Assembly (NCBI GenBank): GCA_019119335.1
Contig: DWXF01000030.1
Coordinates: 1 to 64,000, forward strand
DNA: 64,000 nucleotides
Reading direction: 5' to 3'
DNA from: Candidatus Flavonifractor merdavium
Lineage (GTDB): Bacteria > Bacillota > Clostridia > Oscillospirales > Oscillospiraceae
Positions 15,356 through 23,583 of this stretch are shown in pieces. The notes beneath the pieces were generated by a model. The model made no database searches, was not told where the DNA came from, and saw only the letters and a list, made by a program, of their open reading frames with translations. A program made the position numbers and the translations under genes. The first letter of the stretch is position 1, and every line of letters begins with the position of its first letter.

Positions 15356-17008
15356 GTGCTCAAGCGCATTTGTACCGGCGGCCTGGCCGCCCTTCTGGTG
15401 CTCTCCGCCGCCCCCCTCTCCGCCCAGGCGTCCTTTTCCGACGCCCAGGACCACTGGGCCCGGGAGGTGGTGGAGCAGGCGGAGGAATACGGCCTGATCC
15501 AGGGCTACCCCGACGGCACCTTCGGCGTGGAGGATGAGATGACCCGCAGCCAGTTCGTCACCGTGCTCTGCCGCATGTTCGGCTGGGAGATGCTCACCCC
15601 CGACTCCCCCTCGTACATCGACTGCTCCCCCTCCGCCTGGTATTACTCCGCCGTGGAGACCGCCCGGGCCCACGACGCGATGGACCCCTCCGGGCCCTTC
15701 CGTCCGGAGGACTATATCAGCCGGGGGGAGATGGCGGTGATGCTGGTGCGGGCTCTGGGCTACGGCCAGCTGGCCCAGGATCTGGCCGACCTCCCCCTCC
15801 CCTTTGACGATGTGAAGGAGGACGGGGGCTATATGGCCATCGCCTACGACATAGGCATGGTCAACGGCGTGGCCGGTCCCGACGGCTCCCTGAAGTTTTT
15901 GCCCACCCACTCGGCCACCCGGGCGGAGGCGGCGGCCATGCTGGTGCGGGTGTATGAGCGCTACCAGTCCAAAACCCAGTGGCTCCACGGTTTTTACGCC
16001 TTCTCCTCCTACTCCCAGATCAATCTGACCGCCGATATGGACGCCGTCAGCGTGGGTTGGGCCCAGATGGAGTACGGCGAGAGTGGCCCCGTCCTCAACT
16101 CCACCCCGGCAAACGGCAACGACTGGATCAAACCCGACGACGTGACCCCCGCCACCTCCTACTTTGAAAGTCATCAGCTGCCCTACAACCTGAACGTCTA
16201 CGCCTCCGCCGGGGACAGCGTCACCCTGGCCGACGGCACCACCTCCTCCACCGTGGCGGCGGTGGTATCCACCCCGGAGGCCCGGCAGCGGGCCATCGAC
16301 GCCCTGGTGACGGCCGCCGCCGATTACAGCGGCCTGACAATTGACTTTGAGGCGTTGAAGGGAGATACCATAAAGCATGATTATGTCACCTTCATGACAG
16401 AGCTGCGGCAGGCGCTGCCCACGGACAAGACCCTGTACGTCTGCGTCCAGCCGGACACCTGGTACACCGGCTTTGACTACCGGGGCCTGGGTGAGGTGTG
16501 CGACAAGGTGATCCTCATGGCCCACGACTACCAGTGGACCTCGGTACCCGAGTCCTACGTGGGCACCGCCAACACCAACTCCCCCGTCACCCCCTTCCCC
16601 AGCATCTATGAGGCCCTGCGGGACATCACCGATCCGGACACCGGCGTACAGGATGTGAGCAAGGTGGCCCTGGCCATTTCCTTCGGCACCGCCGGCTTCC
16701 ACGTGGACGAGGAGGGCAGGCTGCTGGAGACCACCATCTACCACCCGGCTATGACCACCCTCACCGCCCGGCTGAGCCAGCCGGACACAGTGGTGACCTA
16801 TTCCGACAAATACCGCAACCCCTATGCCCTGTACACCACCGAGGACGGCAGCCGGTATAAGGTGTGGTATGAAAATGAGCAGAGCGTGCTGGACAAGCTG
16901 CAGCTGGCCCGGATGTTCGGCGTTACCGGGGTGTCCCTGTGGCGTATCGGCAATATTCCCGCTTCGTCGGGCTATGACGTATGGAGCGCGGTGCTGAGCA
17001 CCCGCTGA
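15356..17008 (+). CDS. Secreted SLH-domain protein with glycoside hydrolase family 18-like domain
   Basis: The 550-residue protein starts with a signal peptide (LKRICTGGLAALLVLSAAP, cut near AQA). Three S-layer homology repeats follow: FSDAQDHWAREVVEQAEEYG with GYPDGTFGVEDEMTRSQF, then AWYYSAVETARAHDAMDPSG, then FDDVKEDGGYMAIAYDIGMV, about residues 25-205. The C-terminal ~330 residues resemble YaaH/YdhD-type spore or wall glycosidases, with GLTIDFEAL holding the GH18 catalytic Glu. It is likely wall-anchored and acts on peptidoglycan or chitin-like glycans. GTG 15356 is 9 nt after AAGGAGG; the longer TTG start at 15335 has none. Confidence 0.85.
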   Translation: MLKRICTGGLAALLVLSAAPLSAQASFSDAQDHWAREVVEQAEEYGLIQGYPDGTFGVEDEMTRSQFVTVLCRMFGWEMLTPDSPSYIDCSPSAWYYSAVETARAHDAMDPSGPFRPEDYISRGEMAVMLVRALGYGQLAQDLADLPLPFDDVKEDGGYMAIAYDIGMVNGVAGPDGSLKFLPTHSATRAEAAAMLVRVYERYQSKTQWLHGFYAFSSYSQINLTADMDAVSVGWAQMEYGESGPVLNSTPANGNDWIKPDDVTPATSYFESHQLPYNLNVYASAGDSVTLADGTTSSTVAAVVSTPEARQRAIDALVTAAADYSGLTIDFEALKGDTIKHDYVTFMTELRQALPTDKTLYVCVQPDTWYTGFDYRGLGEVCDKVILMAHDYQWTSVPESYVGTANTNSPVTPFPSIYEALRDITDPDTGVQDVSKVALAISFGTAGFHVDEEGRLLETTIYHPAMTTLTARLSQPDTVVTYSDKYRNPYALYTTEDGSRYKVWYENEQSVLDKLQLARMFGVTGVSLWRIGNIPASSGYDVWSAVLSTR

Positions 17009-17022
17009 GGAGGAGAGAGGAC

Positions 17023-17880
17023 ATGAAGCTGTCCCCCAAAGAGCTGTTTCATGAGTTTTTGCTGATGAGTCTGGGCACCGGGCTGGTGTCGGTGGGCGTG
17101 TACTTTTTCAAATTCCCCAACAACTTTTCCATAGGCGGAGTGTCCGGTATGGCGGTGCTGCTGGGCAAGCTGATCCCCCAACTCTCTCCCTCCACCTTCA
17201 ACTCCATCATCAACCTGCTGTTTCTGCTGCTGGGGTTTTTGCTGCTGGACAAGGGCTTCGGCTTTCGGACGGTGTACTGCTCCATCCTGTACGCCGGCCT
17301 GGTGCAGGTCTTTGAAATTCTCTGGCCCCTCAGCGCCCCGCTGACCGACCAGCTGATGCTGGAGCTGCTCTTCGCGGTGATCCTCCCGGCCATCGGCTCG
17401 GCCATCCTGTTCAACATCGGCGCCTCCTCCGGCGGCACCGATATTGCCGCCATGATTCTGAAGAAGTACACCGGCTTGGATGTGGGCCGGGCCCTGCTGG
17501 TGTCCGACGTGGCCATCGCCGCCGCCGCCCTGGTGGTCTTTGACGTGCAGGCCGGCCTTTGCTCCCTGCTGGGCCTGGCCCTCAAGTCGGTGCTGGTGGA
17601 CTCGGCCATTGAGTCCTTCAACCGCCGCAAGGCCTTTTTCATCATCACCTCCAATCCGGAGACGGTGTGCGCCTATGTCACCGACACCCTGGGCCGGGGC
17701 GCCACCGTGTGGCAGGCTCAGGGGGCCTACACCCATGAGGTCCACCACGTGGTGCTCACCGTCCTCTCCCGGGGTCAGGCGGTGGTCCTCCGGCGGCAGC
17801 TCAAGTCCATGGACCCCCACGCCTTCCTGATCGTAGCCAACTCCAGCGAGATTTTTGGAAAGGGCTTCCTGCGGGCCTGA
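17023..17880 (+). CDS. YitT/DUF2179-family membrane protein
   Basis: The 285-residue protein has five to six helices (residues ~10-190) with the family segment FPNNFSIGGVSGMAVLLGKL and SSGGTDIAAMI, followed by a cytoplasmic DUF2179 domain (KAFFIITSNPETVCAYV, LGRGATVWQAQGAYT, VVLTVLSRGQ). The family has no settled function. ATG 17023, with GAGGAGGAGAGAGG just upstream, lies 15 bp after the GH18 stop, so the two are probably co-transcribed. An earlier in-frame ATG at 16981 lies inside the previous gene and lacks a ribosome site. Confidence 0.85.
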   Translation: MKLSPKELFHEFLLMSLGTGLVSVGVYFFKFPNNFSIGGVSGMAVLLGKLIPQLSPSTFNSIINLLFLLLGFLLLDKGFGFRTVYCSILYAGLVQVFEILWPLSAPLTDQLMLELLFAVILPAIGSAILFNIGASSGGTDIAAMILKKYTGLDVGRALLVSDVAIAAAALVVFDVQAGLCSLLGLALKSVLVDSAIESFNRRKAFFIITSNPETVCAYVTDTLGRGATVWQAQGAYTHEVHHVVLTVLSRGQAVVLRRQLKSMDPHAFLIVANSSEIFGKGFLRA

Positions 17881-17992
17881 GGCTTTTCCCTGGAAAATAT
17901 TTCCCACTCGACGGCATTCCCCCTCCTTTGCGGCAAAATATGGTAATATATGGTTGTCCATATTCCCGTTTTGCCATGAAGGAGGGCTTTTT

Positions 17993-18793
17993 ATGCCGTT
18001 ATTGCGCCGAAAAGGACTATATGAGAGCAACAAGGTGCTGTACTTACCGGTGGCCGCCATCGCTCCCAATCCGGACCAGCCCCGCCGCCACTTTTCCCGG
18101 GAAGGGTTGGAGGAGTTGGCCGCCAGCATTGCCGAGCATGGGGTACTTCAGCCTCTGTCGGTGCGCCGGGGAAGCCAGGGCTATGAGCTGATCTCCGGCG
18201 AGCGGCGGCTGCGGGCCGCCAAGCTGGCGGGGCTTACCGAGGTGCCCTGTATTGTGGTCAATGTGGACAGTCAGGGCTCCTCCCTGCTGGCTCTGGTGGA
18301 AAACCTCCAGCGCCGGGACCTGGACTTTGTGGAGGAGGCCTCCGCCCTGGCCCGGCTCATTGAGACCTATCACCTGTCCCAGGAGGAGGCCGCCCGGCGC
18401 ATTGGCAAATCCCAGTCGGCGGTAGCCAACAAGCTGCGGCTGCTGAAACTGCCCCCGGAGGCTCTGGCTCTGCTGCGGGAGCACGGCTGCACCGAACGCC
18501 ACGCCCGGGCGCTGCTGCGGCTGGAGGGCGCTCAGATCCAGCTGGAGGCCGCCCGCTACATTGCCCAGCAGGGCTTTACCGTGGCCCGCACCGAGCAGTA
18601 TGTGGAAGAGCTGCTTCACAAGGCGGACAAGCCCCGGCAGAAACGGCTCTTTATTATTAAGGATGTGCGCCTGTTTCTCAATTCCATTAACCGGGGTCTG
18701 TCGCTGATGAAAACCGCCGGGGTCAACGCCGACTGTCAGCGTAAGGAGACCGACGACTCCATTCTGCTGACCATTACCATTCCTAAAGGGTAA
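17993..18793 (+). CDS. noc: Nucleoid occlusion protein Noc (ParB-family)
   Basis: The 266-residue ParB/Noc protein has the N-terminal CTPase motifs QPRRHF and GERRLRAAKLAG with LVENLQRRDL, and a helix-turn-helix SQEEAARRIGKSQSAVANKL. The four positions reported to set ParB versus Noc specificity read Q, K, K and R here (GKSQ, ANK, LLK, TERHAR), the Noc set. Noc binds its own sites and blocks division over the nucleoid. ATG 17993 follows AAGGAGGG. A close match to the Noc site lies inside the gene at 18092-18105. A parS site starts right at the stop codon. Confidence 0.88.
   Translation: MPLLRRKGLYESNKVLYLPVAAIAPNPDQPRRHFSREGLEELAASIAEHGVLQPLSVRRGSQGYELISGERRLRAAKLAGLTEVPCIVVNVDSQGSSLLALVENLQRRDLDFVEEASALARLIETYHLSQEEAARRIGKSQSAVANKLRLLKLPPEALALLREHGCTERHARALLRLEGAQIQLEAARYIAQQGFTVARTEQYVEELLHKADKPRQKRLFIIKDVRLFLNSINRGLSLMKTAGVNADCQRKETDDSILLTITIPKG
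18092..18105. promoter_or_regulatory. Noc-binding-site-like sequence inside noc
   Basis: TTTTCCCGGGAAGG shares the palindromic core TTTCCCGGGAA with the Bacillus Noc site (ATTTCCCGGGAAAT), differing at the outer bases. It may be chance in GC-rich coding DNA. Confidence 0.3.
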
Positions 18794-18917
18794 TGTTTCA
18801 CGTGAAACATCGTCGGCGCAAGCTGCGGATCTCTTGTTTTGCTGTAAACGGCAAAGCGCGTTCCCTTCGCTGCGCCTCCTCTTCCCCACAAAACCCGCTG
18901 CGCTGGGTTTTGTGGGG
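18793..18917. repeat. parS-headed intergenic repeat, copy A
   Basis: After parS come CGTCGG, GATC, a run with CTGC.CCTCCTC and a 13-bp hairpin (18884-18896 with 18905-18917) around CGCTGCGC. Copy B at 21330-21454 has the same blocks in the same order and orientation, so the two are homologous intergenic elements. Confidence 0.7.
18794..18809. other. parS centromere site 1
   Basis: TGTTTCACGTGAAACA is a perfect 16-bp palindrome matching parS. It begins 1 bp after the noc stop codon and is extended to 18 bp by flanking A and T. Confidence 0.95.
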
Positions 18918-18935
18918 TTCCCCCTGAGCCAATTC

Positions 18936-18981
18936 CCACAAGAACCTTGTTTCACGTGAAACAAGGTTCTTGTGGTTTTTT
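18936..18981 (+). terminator. Terminator-like palindrome with parS site 2 at its centre
   Basis: Bases 18936-18975 form a perfect 40-bp palindrome, arms CCACAAGAACCTTGTTTCAC and complement, followed by TTTTTTC. The central 16 bp (18948-18963) are a perfect parS. The same sequence can be a ParB site in DNA and a terminator hairpin in RNA. Confidence 0.85.
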
Positions 18982-18984
18982 CGG

Positions 18985-19013
18985 TTGAATTACCGGGAAA
19001 GAGAAGATATAAT
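18985..19013 (+). promoter_or_regulatory. SigA-type promoter of parA-parB
   Basis: TTGAAT at 18985-18990 and TATAAT at 19008-19013, spacer 17 bp, directly after the parS-terminator palindrome. ParB spreading from parS could affect this promoter. Confidence 0.7.
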
Positions 19014-19053
19014 AGGTGGGTACGCTGGTTACAGTAGAAAAGGCAGGTGTGCT

Positions 19054-19839
19054 ATGGCAAAGACCATCGCAATCGTGAATCAAAAGGGCGGTGTGGGAAA
19101 GACTACCACCTGTGTCAATCTGGCCGCCGCCCTGAAAAAATTGGAACAGCGGGTGCTAGTGTGCGACTTTGACCCCCAGGCCAACACCACCTCGGGGCTG
19201 GGGGTGGACAAGACCATCGCCCCCAACGTGTACGATGTGCTGCTCAATGGGTCGGAGACCGCCAAGGCCATCGTCTCCACCCCCTATGCCGATGTGATCC
19301 CCTCCAACAAGGCCCTCACCGGCGCCATTGTAGAGATGATCGGCCTGGATCACCGGGAGTACCGGCTGAAGGAGGCCCTGTCCCTGGTGCGGTCAGACTA
19401 CGACTACATCCTCATTGACTGTCCTCCCTCCCTGGAACTGCTTACCCTCAACGCCCTGTGCGCCGCCGACACGGTGCTGGTGCCGGTACAGTGTGAGTAC
19501 TACGCCTTGGAGGGCCTCAGCGATCTGCTGTCCACCATCCGCATCGTCAAGCGCTCCCTCAACCCGTCCATCGCCCTGGAAGGGGTGGTGCTCACCATGT
19601 ACGACGGGCGCACCAATCTGTCCATTCAGGTGGCGGAGGAGGTCAAGCGCCACTTCCCCGGCCAGGTGTACGCCACGGTGATTCCCCGCAACGTCCGCCT
19701 GTCCGAGGCGCCCAGCTACGGCAAGCCGGTGTCCTCCTACGATCCTCTGTCCCGGGGCTCGGAGGCCTACGCCGCTCTGGCTGCCGAGGTGCTGGAGCAT
19801 AATCAGTATGCCGTCACCCGTATGGAAAGGAGCGAATGA
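19054..19839 (+). CDS. parA: Chromosome partitioning ATPase ParA (Soj)
   Basis: The 261-residue ATPase has the deviant Walker A KGGVGKTT at residues 11-18, VCDFDPQANTTSGL, and IDCPPSLELLTLNAL (Walker B region). It works with ParB at parS to segregate origins and to control DnaA. ATG 19054 with AGGCAGG upstream gives the standard start MAKTIAIVNQKGG; a longer open frame runs back into the promoter. Only one base separates it from parB. Confidence 0.96.
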   Translation: MAKTIAIVNQKGGVGKTTTCVNLAAALKKLEQRVLVCDFDPQANTTSGLGVDKTIAPNVYDVLLNGSETAKAIVSTPYADVIPSNKALTGAIVEMIGLDHREYRLKEALSLVRSDYDYILIDCPPSLELLTLNALCAADTVLVPVQCEYYALEGLSDLLSTIRIVKRSLNPSIALEGVVLTMYDGRTNLSIQVAEEVKRHFPGQVYATVIPRNVRLSEAPSYGKPVSSYDPLSRGSEAYAALAAEVLEHNQYAVTRMERSE

Positions 19840-19840
19840 T

Positions 19841-20737
19841 ATGGCACTTGAACGGGGCCTGGGCCGGGGCCTGGGCGCTCTGCTGGGAGACGCCGCTCTC
19901 CAGTCCCAGGAGGGGGGCTCCCTCTCCCTGCCCATCTCCCAGGTGGAGCCGGGGCTGAAACAGCCTCGGAAGCGTTTTGAGGAGGGCGCCCTGCAGGACC
20001 TGGCGGACTCCATCCGCACCCATGGCATTATCCAGCCCCTGACCGTGCGGCGGCTGTCCTCCGGCTATTATCAGATCATCGCCGGAGAGCGGCGGTGGCG
20101 GGCAGCCAAGCTGGCGGGGCTCAGCGAGGTGCCCGCCGTGATCATCGAGGCCGACGACCGGAAGGTCATGGAGCTGGGCCTTATCGAAAACCTCCAGCGG
20201 GAGGATTTAAACCCCATTGAAGAAGCCAATGGCTATAAAGTCCTGGTGGAGGAATACGGCCTCACCCAGGAGGAAGTGGCCCAGCGGGTGGGCAAATCCC
20301 GGCCCACGGTGGCCAACGCCCTGCGGCTGCTCTCCCTCCCCGACCCGGTGTGCGCTCTGCTGGAGGAGGGCAAGCTGTCCGCCGGCCACGCCCGGGCCAT
20401 TCTGTCCCTGGAGGACGGGGCTTTGCAGATGAAGCTGGCCAAAAAGGTGATGGAGGATGGCCTCAGCGTCCGCCAGACCGAGGCCCTGGCCAAGCGGCTG
20501 GCCGCCGGAGACAGGCTGCCCCCCTCTCTCCCGCCCACTGCCGGGCCCGACCTGTCCATCTATTTTCGGGAGGCGGAAAAGTCCCTGGCCAACCGCTTCG
20601 GCCGCAAGGTCCACATTGTCAACGGCAAGAAAAAGGGCAAGATCGAGCTGGAATACTATAACCCCGACGATCTGAACGCCCTTCTGGAGCTGCTGGAGCA
20701 GCTCCCCAGCCAGGGGAAGGGAGGTCAGACGCTTTGA
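19841..20737 (+). CDS. parB: Chromosome partitioning protein ParB (Spo0J)
   Basis: The 298-residue CTPase clamp has the N-terminal ALERGLGRGLGALLGD that contacts ParA/SMC in this family, CTPase motifs QPRKRFEEG, GERRWRAAKLAG and LIENLQREDLN, helix-turn-helix TQEEVAQRVGKSRPTVANAL, and a C-terminal dimer domain. It loads on parS, three of which lie within 1.5 kb. The helix-turn-helix Arg (GKSR) and AGHARA are ParB-type, in contrast to Noc upstream. AAGGAGCG lies before ATG 19841. Its stop overlaps the next TTG start. Confidence 0.96.
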   Translation: MALERGLGRGLGALLGDAALQSQEGGSLSLPISQVEPGLKQPRKRFEEGALQDLADSIRTHGIIQPLTVRRLSSGYYQIIAGERRWRAAKLAGLSEVPAVIIEADDRKVMELGLIENLQREDLNPIEEANGYKVLVEEYGLTQEEVAQRVGKSRPTVANALRLLSLPDPVCALLEEGKLSAGHARAILSLEDGALQMKLAKKVMEDGLSVRQTEALAKRLAAGDRLPPSLPPTAGPDLSIYFREAEKSLANRFGRKVHIVNGKKKGKIELEYYNPDDLNALLELLEQLPSQGKGGQTL

Positions 20738-21306
20738 GCCAACCATCCCAGCACAAGCCGGAGGACAGCCTCCAGCACGCCGCGGAGCACGAAAAGCCCG
20801 CCAAACGCAACCCGGTGCTGTTTTACCTGATGATCCTCTTTGCAGTGGCCTTCCTGCTGCTGCTCATGTCCTTTATGATGCAGCGGCGGGCCAACCAGGA
20901 GGCCATGGACCACCTGGAGGAGACCTCCAATTCGGCAGTGGAGTCCCTGGAAAACAAGCTGAAGGAAAACGAGCAGCTGAAAGCCCAGGTAGCCCAACTG
21001 GAGGAGGAAAACCAACAGCTCACCAGCCAGCTGGAGGAGCAGTCCGGCCAGGTGGCGGAGCGCCAGGCGGAGCTGGAGCAGGTGCTCCAGGCCCTGGCCG
21101 ATCTGAACACCCTGCGGGGTCTGTATAATCAGGGCCGGTACAGCGACGCCCGGGACTTTTTGGCCCAGCAGGAGCTGAACGCCGACAACACCTACGTGAT
21201 TGAGGATTATCTGGCTCTGTACAACGAAAAGTACGCCACGCCGGAGGAGCTGGAGATCTATAATCCCCTGGAGGCCTGGCAGCAGCTGGTCGCCTGGCTG
21301 GGGTAA
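20734..21306 (+). CDS. Single-pass membrane coiled-coil protein downstream of parB
   Basis: The 190-residue protein has a short polar N-terminus, one membrane helix (VLFYLMILFAVAFLLLLMSF, about residues 28-47), a long coiled coil (about 55-125, rich in Glu/Gln/Leu heptads such as QVAQLEEENQQLTSQLEEQ), and a C-terminal helical domain with GLYNQGRYSDARDFLAQQE that may be TPR-like. TTG 20734 overlaps the parB stop by 4 bp and follows GGGAAGGGAGG, so it is coupled to parB. No family was recognised. A structural or tethering role at the membrane near the segregation machinery is only a guess. Confidence 0.75.
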   Translation: MSQPSQHKPEDSLQHAAEHEKPAKRNPVLFYLMILFAVAFLLLLMSFMMQRRANQEAMDHLEETSNSAVESLENKLKENEQLKAQVAQLEEENQQLTSQLEEQSGQVAERQAELEQVLQALADLNTLRGLYNQGRYSDARDFLAQQELNADNTYVIEDYLALYNEKYATPEELEIYNPLEAWQQLVAWLG

Positions 21307-21329
21307 CAGCCTGTCCCCTTTGTTTTTAT

Positions 21330-21454
21330 GTGTTTCACGTGAAACTCGTCGGGGCAAGTTTCAGATCCCTCGTTTCCCCGTATACGGGAAAACTTACTCC
21401 TTCCACTGCCCCTCCTCTCCCCCACGAAACCCGCTGCGCTGGGCTTTCGTGGGG
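21330..21454. repeat. parS-headed intergenic repeat, copy B
   Basis: Same order as copy A: parS, CGTCGG, CAGATC, CTGCCCCTCCTC, then a hairpin (about 21420-21432 with 21441-21454) around CGCTGCGCT. Base changes occur in matched positions of the stem (AAAACCC/GGGTTTT in A, CGAAACCC/GGGCTTTCG in B). Confidence 0.7.
21331..21346. other. parS centromere site 3 (one mismatch)
   Basis: TGTTTCACGTGAAACT differs from the perfect palindrome only at the last base. It heads repeat copy B. Confidence 0.9.
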
Positions 21455-21498
21455 ACCCCGGGGCTACGCCCCCAATTTAATTTTGAGGTGAATGTACC

Positions 21499-22800
21499 AT
21501 GCTGGATATTCGATTTATCCGGGAAAATCCCGAGGCCGTCAAGGAAAACATCAAGAAAAAATTCCAGGAGGAGAAGCTCCCCCTGGTGGACCAGGTCATC
21601 GCCCTGGACGCTGAGAACCGCAAGACCATTCAGGAGGCCCAGGACCTGCGCACCGCCCGCAACGCCAAGAGCAAGCAGGTGGGCATGCTGATGGGTCAGG
21701 CCAAGAAGGACCCCTCCAAGCTGGCCGAGGCCGAGGCCCTCAAGGCCGAGGTAAAGGCCGACGCCGACCGGCTGGCCTATCTGGAGGGCCGGGAGACCGA
21801 GCTGGCCGAGCAGCTCCGCCACATCATGCTCCAGATCCCCAACATCATCGACCCCTCCGTGCCCATCGGCCCCGACGACTCCGCCAATGTGGAGGTGGAG
21901 CGGTTCGGCGAGCCGGTGACCCCCGACTTTGAGATCCCCTACCACACCCAGATCATGGAGTCCTTTGACGGCATCGACATGGACTCCGCCGGCCGGGTGT
22001 CCGGCTCCGGCTTCTACTACCTGATGGGGGACATCGCCCGCCTCCACGAGGCGGTGCTGGCCTATGCCCGGGACTTTATGATCGACAAGGGCTTCACCTT
22101 CTGCGTGCCTCCCTTCATGATCCACGGCAACGTGGTGGAGGGCGTCATGAGCCAGACCGAGATGGACGCCATGATGTACAAGATCGAGGGCGAGGACCTG
22201 TATCTCATCGGCACCAGCGAGCACTCCATGATCGGCAAGTTCATCGACCAGATTATCCCCGAGGAAAAGCTGCCCCAGACCCTCACCTCCTACTCCCCCT
22301 GCTTCCGCAAGGAGAAGGGCTCCCACGGCATCGAGGAGCGGGGCGTGTACCGCATCCACCAGTTTGAAAAGCAGGAGATGGTGGTGGTGTGCAAGCCGGA
22401 GGACTCCATGAAGTGGTACGAACAGATGTGGCGGTACTCCGTGGAGCTCTTCCGGTCCCTGGACATCCCCGTGCGCCAGCTGGAGTGCTGCTCCGGCGAC
22501 CTGGCCGACCTGAAGGTGAAGAGCTGCGACATCGAGGCCTGGTCTCCCCGCCAGCAAAAGTACTTTGAGGTGTGCTCCTGCTCCAACCTGGGGGACGCCC
22601 AGGCCCGCCGCCTGAAAATGCGGGTGAAGGGCGAGAAGGGCACCTACCTGCCCCACACCCTGAACAACACCGTGGTGGCTCCTCCCCGGATGCTCATTGC
22701 CTTCCTGGAAAACAACCTCCAGGCCGACGGCTCGGTGAAGATCCCCGCTCCCCTGCGGCCCTACATGGGCGGCAAGGAAGTGCTGACCCCCAAAGCATAA
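21499..22800 (+). CDS. serS: Seryl-tRNA synthetase
   Basis: The 433-residue class II synthetase begins MLDIRFIRENPEAVKENIKK, the usual N-terminal arm, with the long coiled coil at about 30-105. Class II motif 2 (PCFRKEKGSHGIEERGVYRI) and motif 3 (NNTVVAPPRMLIAFLEN, with a PPR variant of GxGxxR) are present. It charges tRNA-Ser. GAGGTG precedes ATG 21499. No T-box is visible upstream, where the parS repeat lies. Confidence 0.97.
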   Translation: MLDIRFIRENPEAVKENIKKKFQEEKLPLVDQVIALDAENRKTIQEAQDLRTARNAKSKQVGMLMGQAKKDPSKLAEAEALKAEVKADADRLAYLEGRETELAEQLRHIMLQIPNIIDPSVPIGPDDSANVEVERFGEPVTPDFEIPYHTQIMESFDGIDMDSAGRVSGSGFYYLMGDIARLHEAVLAYARDFMIDKGFTFCVPPFMIHGNVVEGVMSQTEMDAMMYKIEGEDLYLIGTSEHSMIGKFIDQIIPEEKLPQTLTSYSPCFRKEKGSHGIEERGVYRIHQFEKQEMVVVCKPEDSMKWYEQMWRYSVELFRSLDIPVRQLECCSGDLADLKVKSCDIEAWSPRQQKYFEVCSCSNLGDAQARRLKMRVKGEKGTYLPHTLNNTVVAPPRMLIAFLENNLQADGSVKIPAPLRPYMGGKEVLTPKA

Positions 22801-22810
22801 AGGAGAATCT

Positions 22811-23236
22811 ATGTCCGCGAAAGAGAAAACCAGAGGCTTTCTGGCTGAGTTCCGCAAATTTGTGGCCCGGGGCAATGTGATGGACCTGGCGGTAGGCGTA
22901 ATCATCGGCGGCGCCTTCCAATCCATCGTCAACTCCCTGGTCAACGACGTGATCAATCCCCTGCTGGGCATGCTGACGGGAGACAGCGCATCTCTGGCCG
23001 CCTCCCTCACCTTCCAGCTCCCCGGCGGCGGCCAGCTGATGCTGGGCAGCTTTATCAACGCCGTCATCAACTTCTTCATCATGGCCTTTGTGATCTTCCT
23101 GCTGGTAAAGGGCATCAACGCCTTCCACCGGAAAAAGGAGGAGGCTCCCAAGGCTCCGGAGCCCCCCAAGCCCTCGGCGGAGGAGATCCTGCTCACCGAG
23201 ATCCGGGACCTGCTGAAGGAGGGCCGTAATGAGTGA
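22811..23236 (+). CDS. mscL: Large-conductance mechanosensitive channel
   Basis: The 141-residue protein has FRKFVARGNVMDLAVGVIIG at the N-terminus, the MscL signature, and two membrane helices (about 22-45 and 75-100), with a Pro/Lys/Glu-rich linker before the C-terminal helix bundle EEILLTEIRDLL. The homopentamer releases solutes on hypo-osmotic shock. AAAGGAGAATCT precedes ATG 22811, 10 bp after serS. Its last codons overlap the next gene. Confidence 0.95.
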   Translation: MSAKEKTRGFLAEFRKFVARGNVMDLAVGVIIGGAFQSIVNSLVNDVINPLLGMLTGDSASLAASLTFQLPGGGQLMLGSFINAVINFFIMAFVIFLLVKGINAFHRKKEEAPKAPEPPKPSAEEILLTEIRDLLKEGRNE

Positions 23237-23582
23237 GCGGCCGGAGGATAAAAAGCCCCAGGAGGAGCGGGAGCCCTACACCCCCGCCTCCCCGGTCAAG
23301 CGGATTCTGGCCTGGGTGGGCGTGGTGTACATGGTGCTGCTGGTGGGGCTGAACCTGTACCCCTTCTTCCATGGCGGAGCCTACCTCACCGGGGTAGCTC
23401 CCCTGTTCGCCTGTCCGGGCATCGCCGGGCTGCTGATCATCGCCCTGTACACCCTGCGGCAGCCCGACGAGACCTATTCCAAAAAAGCCTCCATGGTGGT
23501 GCTGGCCCTGGTGTGCGCCGTGGGCCTGGGGGTCAGCCTGGTGCTGGGTATCCCGCCGCTGTTGGAGGGGTTGGGAGGATAA
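23229..23582 (+). CDS. Hypothetical membrane protein
   Basis: The 117-residue protein has a charged, proline-rich N-terminus and three predicted helices (about residues 24-43, 54-74 and 88-108). I recognise no family. ATG 23229 overlaps mscL by 8 bp and the next gene, rsmG, follows 1 bp after its stop, so the gene is real by context and co-translated with mscL and rsmG. Confidence 0.65.
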   Translation: MSERPEDKKPQEEREPYTPASPVKRILAWVGVVYMVLLVGLNLYPFFHGGAYLTGVAPLFACPGIAGLLIIALYTLRQPDETYSKKASMVVLALVCAVGLGVSLVLGIPPLLEGLGG

Positions 23583-23583
23583 G

